Below, piece after piece: positions 35,040-43,941 of a stretch of DNA of 64,000 nucleotides. The stretch is from assembly GCF_045063725.1 (NCBI RefSeq), contig NZ_CP173695.1, one strand, 5' to 3'. Below the pieces are notes generated by a model that was given only the letters and a program-made list of their open reading frames with translations, was not told the origin of the DNA and ran no database searches. The DNA comes from Sellimonas catena. GTDB taxonomy: Bacteria > Bacillota > Clostridia > Lachnospirales > Lachnospiraceae. The translations under genes were made by a program, and so were the position numbers. Each line of letters begins with the position of its first letter. Position 1 is the first letter of the stretch.

Positions 35040-35630
35040 TCACATCGGAAACAATGTCATCTGCTCGTAATCCGCCTGTCGTTTCAGTTCTTCCGGCGTC
35101 TGGCACAGCATTGCTTCAGTCGCTTTTTCGTCCCGGAGCCAGTCCTCGATCTGATCCTGTCTTAGAATCAGCGGCATCCGGTCATGAACCGGTTTCATCG
35201 ATGCATTTGCCTCTGTCGTCAGAATCACAAAGCGTTCTTCATTCTCCATGATATCGAAAAATCCTGCCAGATAAAGGATCTCTCCATCCTTGCTTTTAAA
35301 GGTATTTTTCTCTTTCCTCTGATTCCACTCGTAAAAATGACTTGCAGGGATGACTGCCCGGTGATACCGGATTCCGTCCGCGAAAATCTTTTTCTCCAGA
35401 ACGGATTCAGCCCTTGCATTGATCAGCACGCCACTCTTTTGAATCCCCGGATAGCCCCATTTTATACCGGAAAGACAGATTCCTTTTCCATTCCACTTCA
35501 AAATCAGCGCTCGTTCTGTCGGGCGGATATCACGCCCCAGGCATACGTTTTTGGCTTCGCTGTCCATCTCTGTCGCGAACGCTTTTAGTTTCTCCAGGAT
35601 TGTCTCATCGATGTAAAACAGGCTGCACAT
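35040..35630 (-). CDS. SOS-response-associated peptidase (SRAP/HMCES, YedK-like)
   Basis: 196 residues. Cys2 (MCSLF) becomes the N-terminal nucleophile after Met removal. NARAES, VIPASHFYEWN (Glu) and HDRMP (His) complete the site that crosslinks to abasic sites in single-stranded DNA. All key residues are present. It protects abasic sites from cleavage. It is paired with a PHP gene, possibly another DNA-metabolism factor (inference). Confidence 0.92.
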   Translation of the reverse strand: MCSLFYIDETILEKLKAFATEMDSEAKNVCLGRDIRPTERALILKWNGKGICLSGIKWGYPGIQKSGVLINARAESVLEKKIFADGIRYHRAVIPASHFYEWNQRKEKNTFKSKDGEILYLAGFFDIMENEERFVILTTEANASMKPVHDRMPLILRQDQIEDWLRDEKATEAMLCQTPEELKRQADYEQMTLFPM

Positions 35631-35654
35631 CTTTTGTCCCTTTCCGGCGTCTTA

Positions 35655-36054
35655 CTATTTCATCGCTTTTTTGATCCACTGATTCACCTTGTTCTTCGCG
35701 TCCTGAATTCCGTTACGGATCGGGTACACAAGATCAAGCTCTGATACGATCTCATTTCCTTCCAGCGCCTTATGGAAGTTCTTCCATGTATTTCTCATAT
35801 TACCACCATTGCACACCAGAAGATAGATCTTCTTTCCTTTTATTTGATTTTCACTCAGAAATGTGTTGACTGCCGGCGCACAGGTGCCAAATCTGCACGC
35901 CTCCCCACACAAAGCGGAACATGCTTTTCGTCGGTTTTTCATCCGCCACGGTAAGTTTCAGCACGTCGGCGTCGATTGCCGCCTTCATTCCTTCTACAAG
36001 TGCCTCTGTATTTCCTTCATAAGAATAATAAACAATTAAAAATCTGTGCTTTTT
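35655..36054 (-). pseudogene. Flavodoxin gene with internal deletion
   Basis: One frame encodes KKHRFLIVYYSYEGNTEALV (the FMN phosphate loop) up to SMFRFVWGG. A second frame resumes at FGTCAPAVNTFLSENQIKGK and runs to the normal C-terminus KVNQWIKKAMK. Some 30-40 codons carrying the first FMN aromatic loop are missing, and no start codon is evident in front of KKHRF, where the divergent MerR promoter now lies. Non-functional as read. Confidence 0.75.
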
Positions 36055-36066
36055 TTGCTTCGATTC

Positions 36067-36097
36067 TTGACTCTCACGCTGCGTGATACGGTATGAT
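36067..36097 (+). promoter_or_regulatory. MerR-type promoter with 19-bp spacer and palindromic operator
   Basis: TTGACT (36067-36072) and TATGAT (36092-36097) are separated by 19 bp, the over-long spacer diagnostic of MerR-regulated promoters. A perfect palindrome TCACGCTGCGTGA (36074-36086) sits in the spacer, and the merR start lies just downstream, so autoregulation is expected. Confidence 0.85.
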
Positions 36098-36119
36098 AGG
36101 GATAGAAGGAGTGGAGCAC

Positions 36120-36995
36120 ATGAAGACAATAAGTCAAATCGCAAAATTGAGTGGAATCAGTGTACGAACACTGCAATATTATGATGAAATCGGACTGCTG
36201 AAACCGTCCAGTCTCTCGGAATCCGGATACCGCCTGTACGACGAAGAGGCCCTTGGAAAACTCCAGCAGATCCTGACGTTGAAAGAACTTGACTTTTCAC
36301 TGAAAGAAATTCAGCACCTTCTGAGCGGGGCAAAATCTGACCGCGCTGCGGCATTTTGCAGGAAAAAACATCAATTTTTAATTGAACGAGGGCATCTTGA
36401 CCGGCAGATCGAACTTCTGACCCGCTTGGAAGAGCGCGATACGATTGATAATCTCCAAGAATATGATCTTTCTGAATATTTCCGCGCACTGGAAGAGTTC
36501 AAAACCAGTCACAAAGATGAGGTTATTACCTACTGGGGAAGTGAAGAAAATTTCGACCTGTTTATTCAGCAAATCCGTAAAAGCGAGGCACAGGCTGCCC
36601 GCCTCGCCGTCCAGGAATTCGGCAGTGTCGAGGCGTACACTGAGGCAATGAAATACAATCTGGAACATTTTTCAGAAATCATGAAGAAGTGGCAGGCCCA
36701 GATTCCAGAAGAGTTGAAAGCGGAAGATCCGTTTGTCAAACTCGCCTCTCATAAAGGAGAACCCGTTTCCTCAGATGCTGTTCAGCAGCTTGTCCGGGAT
36801 GCAATTTCCCGGGCCAGAGACACCGCATCTTCGGAGCTGTTCTGCGATCATGCATCTTACTGCGATCTGATCATCGAACTTTACTCCGGTGACTACATTC
36901 AGGCTATCACAGACACAAAACACGGAACCGGGTCCGCTGAATATATTGTCAGCGCATTTCAGTATTATCTGGATCATTTCCGGGAGCGAGGATAA
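36120..36995 (+). CDS. MerR-family regulator with TipAS-like effector domain
   Basis: 291 residues. Winged helix: ISQIAKLSGISVRTLQYYDEIGLLKP ... GYRLYDEEAL, then a dimerising coil. The C-terminal 140 residues (EENFDLFIQQIRKSEAQAARLAVQEFGSVEAY onward) resemble the TipAS antibiotic-binding domain, a globin-like helical pocket that binds thiopeptides and other multi-ring drugs. Start ATG 36120 follows AAGGAG; an upstream ATG (36093) overlaps the -10 box. It autoregulates through the palindrome upstream. No drug efflux gene is adjacent. Confidence 0.9.
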   Translation: MKTISQIAKLSGISVRTLQYYDEIGLLKPSSLSESGYRLYDEEALGKLQQILTLKELDFSLKEIQHLLSGAKSDRAAAFCRKKHQFLIERGHLDRQIELLTRLEERDTIDNLQEYDLSEYFRALEEFKTSHKDEVITYWGSEENFDLFIQQIRKSEAQAARLAVQEFGSVEAYTEAMKYNLEHFSEIMKKWQAQIPEELKAEDPFVKLASHKGEPVSSDAVQQLVRDAISRARDTASSELFCDHASYCDLIIELYSGDYIQAITDTKHGTGSAEYIVSAFQYYLDHFRERG

Positions 36996-37019
36996 GATAC
37001 CGGAAATAAAAAATAGAAA

Positions 37020-37067
37020 GAAAAAACCGGGAGGACCGCAAACATACTGCCTCTCCCGGTAGTTTTT
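37020..37067. terminator. Bidirectional terminator between merR and DUF6442 genes
   Basis: ACCGGGAG (37026-37033) pairs with CTCCCGGT (37053-37060); A-run on the left, T-run on the right. Confidence 0.8.
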
Positions 37068-37077
37068 GAAATTAAAA

Positions 37078-37395
37078 TCAGAACAGTTCCTTCAAATAGG
37101 CTATAAAAAACAGTATTCCCCCGCCAATCTCTATGACTGCCAAAATCAAATCCCACTTGTTTCTCAACTTTAGAAACATCATCAGTTCCATTGAACCGTA
37201 AATCGTACAGAAAATAATCCATGCACTGTAATTTTCTCCTTTGTCTGCCCATGATGCCAATATAGAAAGTACCGCGCACATAAAGATACCAAATCCGGCC
37301 GCCATTCTTCCGGCCCACATCTGAACATTGCGTTCCCTTTCATCCACAATCTTGTTTTCTTTTCTGCTTTTTAATAAAACTTCTTCTTTTTCCAT
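37078..37395 (-). CDS. DUF6442 family small membrane protein
   Basis: 105 residues. A charged cytoplasmic N-terminus (EEVLLKSRKENKIVDERE) is followed by three hydrophobic spans. This is the layout of DUF6442 proteins, which usually accompany a small HTH regulator; none is adjacent here. ATG 37395 follows GGAGGG. Function unknown. Confidence 0.75.
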   Translation of the reverse strand: MEKEEVLLKSRKENKIVDERERNVQMWAGRMAAGFGIFMCAVLSILASWADKGENYSAWIIFCTIYGSMELMMFLKLRNKWDLILAVIEIGGGILFFIAYLKELF

Positions 37396-37437
37396 ACTGA
37401 TTCCCTCCAAATAAGGCCAGGTTTGCTTGTAGCCCTC

Positions 37438-37466
37438 AGCATATCATCGACAAGTAAACTTGTCAA
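37438..37466 (-). promoter_or_regulatory. Promoter and operator of the DUF6442 gene
   Basis: On the minus strand TTGACA (37461-37466) and TATGCT (37438-37443) have 17-bp spacing. A perfect palindrome GACAAGT-AA-ACTTGTC (37449-37464) overlaps the -35 box and spacer, a classic repressor position. The repressor may be encoded elsewhere. Confidence 0.7.
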
Positions 37467-37529
37467 CAGATTTAAAATTACTTTCTTTCTGGAAAAAATC
37501 GATGTAACTTCTACTTTTAAAAAGAACGT

Positions 37530-38099
37530 TTATTCGTTCCTCTCGGAAAATTCACGAATATAGTCTTCCGTCTTTTCCATGATCTCTCTCATAATCTCCA
37601 GATCCCGTAGCGTTTCCCCGGTCTCCATGGAATGATTGGCGTGCTCCGTCAGATAAAGAGGAATCTTTCTTTTCTCACATTCACTGACAATGACTTCCGT
37701 CTTCGCCCAGTCATCTCCGGTTCCGTGAAAAACAATTCCTTCCGTCCCGATGGCCTGAAATGACGCCTCCACAGGGGTATAATAGACATGTCCGGCTCCG
37801 ATCCGGTTTATGGCATCATAGGACGCCGCCAAAGCGGTCCCGATACTCTTGGACAAAAACAGTACTTTATCATAAGAACCAAAGTCGATTCCGGAAAGCT
37901 GTCCGGTTATCTTTTCAAGTGCCTGTTCGTAGGCGGCATACATTTTCTTTGCGTCTCCCTTGATGCCCGACGGAAGCTGCCCGTAATCTGCGCAGACAAT
38001 CTCATATCCGTACCGTCCGACAATCTTTCTGCTGTAATATAAAAGCGGCTTGTCCGCATGATATCCGACTCCTGGAAATACTACTGCTATCTTCTTCAT
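37530..38099 (-). CDS. Alpha/beta-hydrolase-like protein
   Basis: 189 residues. KKIAVVFPGVGYHADKPLLYY opens like an alpha/beta hydrolase. The nucleophile-elbow candidate is LFLSKSIGTALA (S-K-S-I-G in place of GxSxG). FHGTGDDWA supplies a possible acid and EHANHSME a His. ATG 38099 follows AAGGAGAGGAAAC. It lies 13 bases after the YaiI gene. Probably an esterase-type enzyme; substrate unknown. Confidence 0.78.
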   Translation of the reverse strand: MKKIAVVFPGVGYHADKPLLYYSRKIVGRYGYEIVCADYGQLPSGIKGDAKKMYAAYEQALEKITGQLSGIDFGSYDKVLFLSKSIGTALAASYDAINRIGAGHVYYTPVEASFQAIGTEGIVFHGTGDDWAKTEVIVSECEKRKIPLYLTEHANHSMETGETLRDLEIMREIMEKTEDYIREFSERNE

Positions 38100-38112
38100 C
38101 GTTTCCTCTCCT

Positions 38113-38589
38113 TTATTCCAGTTTTCCTGTTTCTCTCTCATGTTCTACGGACGCTTTTTGTATCAGTTCTTCCAGAGACTTCACAAACCGTTCATCATCC
38201 TCTGCCGTTCTTTTCTTCGGCCCCTTCAGGTGATTCTTTTTGGAAGCTCTTCTTGCTTTTCCGGCAAGATGCCGTTCCATCAACATCTGGTCAATATTAT
38301 CATTCGTGTACCACCTGCCGGACTGATGGATGCAAAAAGCCCCTTTTCCAAGAGCCATTGCTGCCACTCCATAGTCCTGCGTCACCACCAGATCCCCTTT
38401 TTTGCACAATCCGATCAATGCAAAATCCACAGCATCCGCTCCGGAACCAATCACCTTCACTTCACTATACTCTGACTTCAATACATGATTCGTATCGCAA
38501 AGCAACGTCACAGACACACTGTATTTCTTTGCGGTCTCTTCCACTATCCTGACTACAGGGCAGGCATCCGCATCTACATAAATCCGCAT
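38113..38589 (-). CDS. YaiI/YqxD family (DUF188) protein
   Basis: 158 residues with the family's opening MRIYVDADACPV, DLVVTQDYGVAAMAL (the second Asp pair of a PIN-like acidic site) and HLAGKARRASKKNHLKGPKKR near the C-terminus. Acidic residues suggest a metal-dependent nuclease-like fold, but the biochemical role is not established. Encoded between the EFR1-type protein and the hydrolase, probably as an operon. Confidence 0.92.
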   Translation of the reverse strand: MRIYVDADACPVVRIVEETAKKYSVSVTLLCDTNHVLKSEYSEVKVIGSGADAVDFALIGLCKKGDLVVTQDYGVAAMALGKGAFCIHQSGRWYTNDNIDQMLMERHLAGKARRASKKNHLKGPKKRTAEDDERFVKSLEELIQKASVEHERETGKLE

Positions 38590-38601
38590 CCATTCATCCT
38601 C

Positions 38602-39363
38602 CTATAAAGGAAACTGTTCTTTCGGGAACGTATAACGCGGAAGTCCCTTGCTGTGTTTCCCATATTCAATCGCTTCCGCCGGACATTTGCAGATGCAGGC
38701 CATGCAGTGCGTACATTGATCTCCCCATACCGGACGCCCATGATGGAACCGGATATTATTCATCGGACAGACTTTTGCACATTTTTCACAGGAAATGCAG
38801 TCTCCCGTTACATAAAACTTTTTAGCATGTACAAACAGTGGATAAAACACCTGATTGACCGGACCGCTGCTCAGTCTGTCCACCGGAGTGATTTTAGCCG
38901 GAGGAAACGGAAGCTTTTTCTGAATCCGCGAAACCGCCTCATCAATCCTTTTCTCCGCACGGCGGATAATTTTCACCGCCTCCTCTTTGTGCGGTGTCTG
39001 AAACAAGGCTATATAATTTTCCGGCATCACGATTTGCATACACCCCAAATACTGCATCTGTTTTCCTGCGCAAAGCTCCTGCAGATATTTCCCGGCATTT
39101 CCTGCATTTAATCCGCACGTCATAACAAAATAGATCTTCTTATTTCCTGAAAGTTCTGTTCTCTTTATCCATGCTTCCAGAATCCGCGGGATTCTCCACG
39201 CATAAGTAGGCGATACAATCACCCAGGGCCTGTCCGAATATACCTCTCTGCTGTCTCTGTTTTTCAGTCTGGAAAACAAATCCAGTACTTCATCCCCGAC
39301 AGCCTTTCCAATTCTCTTTGCCACATACTCACTGTTTCCTGTTCCCGAAAAATATAAAATCAC
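38602..39363 (-). CDS. EFR1-type flavodoxin-ferredoxin fusion
   Basis: 253 residues. N-terminal flavodoxin-like domain (ILYFSGTGNSEYVAKRIG phosphate loop), then two [4Fe-4S] motifs CISCEKCAKVCP and CTHCMACICKCP. GTG start at 39363 is chosen because AAGGAGGAAAGAAAC precedes it and residue 1 then aligns with the flavodoxin beta strand. An intracellular electron carrier with clusters and FMN on one chain. Neighbours give no partner. Confidence 0.9.
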   Translation of the reverse strand: MILYFSGTGNSEYVAKRIGKAVGDEVLDLFSRLKNRDSREVYSDRPWVIVSPTYAWRIPRILEAWIKRTELSGNKKIYFVMTCGLNAGNAGKYLQELCAGKQMQYLGCMQIVMPENYIALFQTPHKEEAVKIIRRAEKRIDEAVSRIQKKLPFPPAKITPVDRLSSGPVNQVFYPLFVHAKKFYVTGDCISCEKCAKVCPMNNIRFHHGRPVWGDQCTHCMACICKCPAEAIEYGKHSKGLPRYTFPKEQFPL

Positions 39364-39403
39364 GTTTCTTTCCTCCTTCCATTCGTTGCTTCTTCCAACA
39401 CGA

Positions 39404-40159
39404 TTACAACTTTCCTGCAACGATCAGATACCGGTGAATGGTACCTTCTATTTTTCCGTCCCGTTCCAGATTATTCTGCATTTCAAGAAGATTTCCCATG
39501 CATTTTTCAACCGAAAAGCCCGGGAATTCCCATTCTATCACATGCGCAAACCATACAAACGCGCCTACGTCATAGAACACAATCGGACGGTATGCCTCTT
39601 CTGCCCGAAGAATCTGGAATCCTGCATCCTCAAAAGCCTTTCTCTGCTCTTTCAGGTTCAAATGCGGAAACGGTTTCGGCGTCCCCGGAAGTACCTGCAC
39701 TACCAGATCCCGGTCATTGTCACCGCCTACCTGTTCTGTAATAAAAACGCCTCCGCTCTTTAAAAGCCGGTAAAGTTCCGGTGCATCAAAGTCGCCGTGA
39801 CGGTTGATAATCAAATCAAAGCTCTCATCCGGATAAGGGATTTTCGCCGGATCCTGACACTCTTTAAAATGAATTCCCAAAGGCAGCAATGTTTCCCGGC
39901 ACAGTTCCACATTCGGAGGATATCCCTCCGTTGCGGATGTCTTCTGCCACGGATGTCCAAGCGAGAGCAGAAATTCTCCCCCGCCGGTGTCATAATCCAG
40001 AAGTTCTGCATCCCCGGTAAGATACTGATTTACAATCTCCCTGTAATTCCAGGGAAGATCCTTCTCTTCCTCGTACCGCCCCTCAATATGCGAAAAATCC
40101 CACCCATGAATGTGCGCAAGATCTTCTTCCCGCTTCCAGATTGATTTCCAGCTCTCCAT
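39404..40159 (-). CDS. Class I SAM-dependent methyltransferase
   Basis: 251 residues. Motif I is LLDYDTGGGEFLLSLG (usual DxGxG, here DTGGG), motif II-like ATEGYPPNVELCRETL, and post-motif FDLIINRHGDFDAPELYRLLKSGGVFITE. The enzyme class (23S rRNA guanine or small molecule) cannot be read. No nearby substrate gene. It is followed by a hairpin at 40205-40228 on its upstream side. Confidence 0.88.
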   Translation of the reverse strand: MESWKSIWKREEDLAHIHGWDFSHIEGRYEEEKDLPWNYREIVNQYLTGDAELLDYDTGGGEFLLSLGHPWQKTSATEGYPPNVELCRETLLPLGIHFKECQDPAKIPYPDESFDLIINRHGDFDAPELYRLLKSGGVFITEQVGGDNDRDLVVQVLPGTPKPFPHLNLKEQRKAFEDAGFQILRAEEAYRPIVFYDVGAFVWFAHVIEWEFPGFSVEKCMGNLLEMQNNLERDGKIEGTIHRYLIVAGKL

Positions 40160-40204
40160 CAGCTTTTCCCTCCCTTGAAATATCGTTTCTTACTTTGCAT
40201 ACAC

Positions 40205-40228
40205 AAAAGCGCCCATACAGGCGCTTTT
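40205..40228. terminator. Bidirectional terminator
   Basis: AAAAGCGCC (40205-40213) pairs with GGCGCTTTT (40220-40228) around a 6-base loop. Confidence 0.75.
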
Positions 40229-40260
40229 GTATTCCAGACAGCGTTGCTGCTATCTCACTT

Positions 40261-41328
40261 CTATTTCTCCAGCTTCTCCATCAATTCCCGAATCTGATTC
40301 TGGAGCCTTGCATTTTCTTCTTCTTTTTCTTTTAAGGATGCTTCTGTCTCCCGCAGTCTGCTGTCTTTTTCCTGTAGCACAGTTTCTTTCTCCTGTAGCA
40401 CAGTTTCCTTTTTCTGCAGATCTCCTTTAAGTCCGTCAATTTCTTCCTGCATCTCATCAATCATATACTGTACCGTGTTCCGATCCAGCTGCAACAATTC
40501 TTTTGAGAACATCTCCATCACCTTCTCTACATTCTGGCACAGTTCGTAGATCTCCTGATACATCTGTTTGAACTCCGGATATTCCTTCAAAAGTCCTGCA
40601 ATCCTCCGCGGTTCATCTGTACTGAAAAACTCAAGCCATGCCTCCAGTCTGTTTCCTATACCTTTATTTTGCACAACATTCTGAAATACGTCAAGCGGAA
40701 TGTATACATATTCCTGCAATAATTCCAGCTTGATTCCTGTATCTGATTTCTGGGAAAATTTATGAATATAATCATCCGGATATTCTTTAAATTCTTTTGG
40801 ACTTTTCTCGTAGAGAACGATCGTGTACACCTTTTTCATATTTTTGTAACTGAAAGATTTTCCTCGTTCTCCTTTCACTCTCTTATACTGCCTGAGGAGC
40901 AGATCTGCTGAGTAGCAGGCACTTCTCTGACCTGAAAACAGATAGCCGAGTTTCTGTACCTCCACGTTTGCGATACTTTGATCTTCCAGCTCCACTACAA
41001 TATCCATAATCACAAGAGAATGTTCGTCAGCAATCCGCACCGTATCATTGGGAAGTACTTTTAAAATCTTTACTTTCTTTTTCAGCACAAGTGATAGAAA
41101 ATCCTCCAGCCGCTCCGGGGCTGTCTCGGGATTCAGAATCTCTTTAAAAAAGGAATCATAGAGAATCCGAAGCCCCCGGTTTCCTGTACAGACATCCAGA
41201 AATTCTTCCTGCTGCCCTTCGTTCCACTGCCGGAACATCTCAGAGAGTTTTTCGCTTTCGGAAATCTCCTCTAATACTTCTTTGCGCGTGCGTATGGTTG
41301 GAAAATACGTCTTTAAAATCGTTGCCAT
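40261..41328 (-). CDS. Rpn-family PD-(D/E)XK nuclease with coiled-coil tail
   Basis: 355 residues. The N-terminal nuclease core has YDSFFKEIL, RIADEHSLVIMDIVVELEDQSIANVEVQKLG (D...ExQ variant of the D-ExK site) typical of Rpn/PDDEXK_2 proteins, which promote recombination in E. coli. The last 75 residues form a strongly charged coiled coil with heptads KETVLQEKETVLQEKDSRLRE, part of which is a 21-bp DNA tandem repeat. ATG 41328 is better spaced from AGGAGG than ATG 41334. Confidence 0.85.
   Translation of the reverse strand: MATILKTYFPTIRTRKEVLEEISESEKLSEMFRQWNEGQQEEFLDVCTGNRGLRILYDSFFKEILNPETAPERLEDFLSLVLKKKVKILKVLPNDTVRIADEHSLVIMDIVVELEDQSIANVEVQKLGYLFSGQRSACYSADLLLRQYKRVKGERGKSFSYKNMKKVYTIVLYEKSPKEFKEYPDDYIHKFSQKSDTGIKLELLQEYVYIPLDVFQNVVQNKGIGNRLEAWLEFFSTDEPRRIAGLLKEYPEFKQMYQEIYELCQNVEKVMEMFSKELLQLDRNTVQYMIDEMQEEIDGLKGDLQKKETVLQEKETVLQEKDSRLRETEASLKEKEEENARLQNQIRELMEKLEK
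40371..40412 (-). repeat. Two 21-bp tandem repeats in the Rpn coiled coil
   Basis: Units 40371-40391 and 40392-40412 are nearly identical and encode KETVLQE twice; repeat-number change would lengthen or shorten the coil by exactly two turns. Confidence 0.75.
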
Positions 41329-41529
41329 AACCATGTTCCTCCTTTTCTTTTTTCAGTTGTCATTTCGTTCATTTGCGGGTTTTATGACTCCGATGTGGAG
41401 TTTCCGAAAATGAGAATGCCTTTCGGCAAAAGAGATCTTCTTCTCTGATAGAAGAAGACAGAAACGGCAGTCAGAATGCCGCCAATATAGATAGTTTTAC
41501 TGTAGCACAACGAGCTTCCGCAATCAAGA

Positions 41530-41569
41530 AAAAAGCCTGCACAGAACAACCATTCTGCGCAGGCTTTTT
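41530..41569 (-). terminator. Terminator of the ferritin gene
   Basis: A 16-bp stem (AAAAGCCTGCACAGAA with TTCTGCGCAGGCTTTT) with one wobble, followed on the minus strand by TTTTTT. Confidence 0.9.
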
Positions 41570-41586
41570 TCATCCAGGACAAATTT

Positions 41587-42099
41587 CTATAATACGAGAG
41601 ATGGTGCTGCATATACGCGGGCGCCAAGTTCTCCATCCAGCATGTAAAGGGCTCTCGGATCGGATCCGAACAATTCATACTTCTTGATCAGATTTTCCGC
41701 ATTGGTCTCTTCTTCTCCCTGTTCTTTTACAAACCAGTCAAGGAACTGCATCGTACGGAAGTCTTTTACCTGATTTGCCGCATCATAAACATTGTGAATC
41801 AGTCCTGTTACATACTGTTCATGCTCATATCCTGCCCGAAGTGGATCTGCAAATGACTCGTATTTCTGATCCGGCTTGTCAATGGCCTCCAGAGTCACCT
41901 TGCATCCATTATTCTGTAAATATTTCAGAATCAGCATCGCATGGTCGCGCTCCTCCTGAGCCTGAATATTGTACCAGTTGGCAAAGCCGTCCAGTCCCTC
42001 TTCTGTATAATAATTTGCAAAATCCAGATATAAATAAGCGGAATAAAACTCCTTATTAATCTGAGTGTTCAGCAATTCTGCTACTTTTGCATCTAACAT
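41587..42099 (-). CDS. Ferritin (non-haem, bacterial FtnA type)
   Basis: 170 residues with the four-helix bundle and the ferroxidase ligands: NKEFYSAYLYLDFANYY (Glu), AQEERDHAMLIL (Glu and His), and QFLDWFVKEQGEEETNAENL (late Glu/Gln site). No haem-binding Met52 of bacterioferritin. ATG 42099 has better spacing from AGGAGG than ATG 42105. It stores iron and protects from oxidants. It has its own promoter and terminator; the ISLre2 element ends just upstream of the promoter. Confidence 0.95.
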   Translation of the reverse strand: MLDAKVAELLNTQINKEFYSAYLYLDFANYYTEEGLDGFANWYNIQAQEERDHAMLILKYLQNNGCKVTLEAIDKPDQKYESFADPLRAGYEHEQYVTGLIHNVYDAANQVKDFRTMQFLDWFVKEQGEEETNAENLIKKYELFGSDPRALYMLDGELGARVYAAPSLVL

Positions 42100-42153
42100 C
42101 TTCATTCCTCCTGCATTTTCCTTTTTTCGTACGGCAACATATACCTAAATCGA

Positions 42154-42182
42154 GTTATAGCACCTTCCTGCCGCCATGTCAA
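42154..42182 (-). promoter_or_regulatory. Ferritin promoter
   Basis: On the minus strand TTGACA (42177-42182) and TATAAC (42154-42159) are spaced by 17 bp. It lies intact 21 bases downstream of the insertion-sequence end at 42203. Confidence 0.75.
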
Positions 42183-42202
42183 GCGCACACTCTCCCCGGT
42201 AT

Positions 42203-43879
42203 GTGTCAAGTAATCGTTGGCACTTTTTCTTCTTTTTTTGATATCAGTTTATTTCTTTTATTTTCAGACAATTCAGTTCGGACTTTATCTGATCATTTTA
42301 TGTTTCTTTTTAACAGAATGCTCTTGCAAGGGCTTTCCTCGATGCTGTCCGCATTGCGTCCAATAGCGGCATATGATGCGTAATCGTCTCTACATATGGA
42401 TTCCCTTTTCCATCCTTCTTTGGCGCTCTCGCCGCGCTCAGCGTTTTGACGATTTCTTCCATCTGCATGGTGAATATTTCTCCATCCGTATACCGTTCAA
42501 TTGTATCGATCAGTTCCCTGTTCTCTTTCCGGTACAGGGCTTTCGCCATGTTATTCGCCCCATGCACGGACCATCTCATCCTCCGGTGCTTCATCCGCAT
42601 GGTGATCGCCGTACAGTTCTGGTTCTCCTGCACTCCCATATTCTTATACACGATCCCCTCCGGTGCTTCAGGCAGCTCAATCCCTCTTTCCCGGTACGGG
42701 ATCAATCCCTCCCGGTTATTCCCCAGATACTTGTATAGTTCCCTTGCATTCCTGCTCCCTTTTTCTTTCGGATCATCACTCTCTATGCTGTCGGCATAGA
42801 CCTGGATATATTCCAGCATTTCATCTACTTTCTTCTGCTCCAGAAGTTCTTTGATCTGTTCCTGGGCTTCTGTATCCCGGATCTTCTTTTTGATCTCCTT
42901 ATAGATGTGGAACCGGTCCAGCTGGAAGAGGGCTTCCGGGTCATAGATCTCTTTAATCCAGCTTCCTCCATCTCCGTTTAGAATCCGCCGGCCAATCTCA
43001 TCTGCATCGTAAATCTTTTCGATCAGCGCCTCCCGTTTTTGATGGAACCGGCTGCTTTTTTCCATTCCGGCCAACATCTTCTTATTCACCAGGCGGCTTC
43101 TTTTCGGGCTGTCTTTGTCCCATCCTTCATACATCGTGAAAACCTTCATCTCCTGTTTTGGCGCCTTCTTATGTCCGGAATCCTGCATCCTTAGCCATAC
43201 GCCATCCATTTCTTCGAAAAGGATCCCGACTGCCTTTTCTCCTTCTGCCTGGTCTGCTTCCATCTGCTTTACCGCGTAGTCCTCTTCTTCGCTGATTCGT
43301 TCCCCCAGCTCCTGAATCAGGTTCCAGACACCTCCATGGCTGATCGTCTGTCCGCAGGTATCACTGATCACTTCTGCGCTGACACGATATGGGGATTCCG
43401 TTACAGTCAGTGCAATCTTTTCTGCAAGATTGGTAGAGATCAGCCCGATCTTCTCCATCTGCATCGCCTGATCCAGAAGGTAAATATGGGCAATCCTTCC
43501 GTCCTCCTGTTCTGTCCGGTAGACTCTTCGGGAATAGGTTACTTCCCCATATACGGTTTTGATCGAAGTTTCCCGTTTCCCTTTGTCTCTGTATAACTTT
43601 TTGTCTCTTTCTTTCGCCAGTTCATCATCGTAGTTTTCCAGAATGACCTGGGTGATCATCCTGCCCAACTCACAGACATACGCAAAAACTTTCTGCTCCA
43701 GGGTCTTGAAAGATACCAGCTTTTCCTCTACAATAGATTTCATCATACAGTCTCCTTTACGTGTTTTATTTTGCAACTAACATCATAAAGAAAAACTGTA
43801 TGATTGGGAAGTAGGGATTTTCTCTGCTTCCCTTTTTATTTAGGAAAAATTCCTATTTTTGCCAATAATAATTATACAC
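42203..43879 (-). mobile_element. ISLre2-family insertion sequence
   Basis: The transposase gene is flanked by imperfect inverted ends of about 20 bp: GTGTCAAGTAATCGTTGGCA at 42203 and the complement GTGTATAATTATTATTGGCA ending at 43879 (about 13-15 of 20 matches). The 1.68-kb span suits this family. No target duplication is obvious, so the exact ends are my inference. Confidence 0.6.
42310..43746 (-). CDS. ISLre2 family transposase
   Basis: 478 residues of the UPF0236/ISLre2 type: TVYGEVTYSRRVYR, YRVSAEVISDTCGQTISHGGVWN, EEMDGVWLRMQD (catalytic Asp), NGDGGSWIKEIYD (second acidic site) and RMKHRRMRWSVHGANNMAKA near the end. The frame is intact from ATG 43746 (AAAGGAGACT upstream) to the TAA, so the element may still move. 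It lies between ferritin and hemB, transcribed in the same direction as both. Confidence 0.93.
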   Translation of the reverse strand: MMKSIVEEKLVSFKTLEQKVFAYVCELGRMITQVILENYDDELAKERDKKLYRDKGKRETSIKTVYGEVTYSRRVYRTEQEDGRIAHIYLLDQAMQMEKIGLISTNLAEKIALTVTESPYRVSAEVISDTCGQTISHGGVWNLIQELGERISEEEDYAVKQMEADQAEGEKAVGILFEEMDGVWLRMQDSGHKKAPKQEMKVFTMYEGWDKDSPKRSRLVNKKMLAGMEKSSRFHQKREALIEKIYDADEIGRRILNGDGGSWIKEIYDPEALFQLDRFHIYKEIKKKIRDTEAQEQIKELLEQKKVDEMLEYIQVYADSIESDDPKEKGSRNARELYKYLGNNREGLIPYRERGIELPEAPEGIVYKNMGVQENQNCTAITMRMKHRRMRWSVHGANNMAKALYRKENRELIDTIERYTDGEIFTMQMEEIVKTLSAARAPKKDGKGNPYVETITHHMPLLDAMRTASRKALARAFC

Positions 43880-43941
43880 TAACCTCTCCCCGATCTGCTA
43901 ACGTCCATAGCCTGATCCTGTTTGTCCGGCCAGCATCGGGA

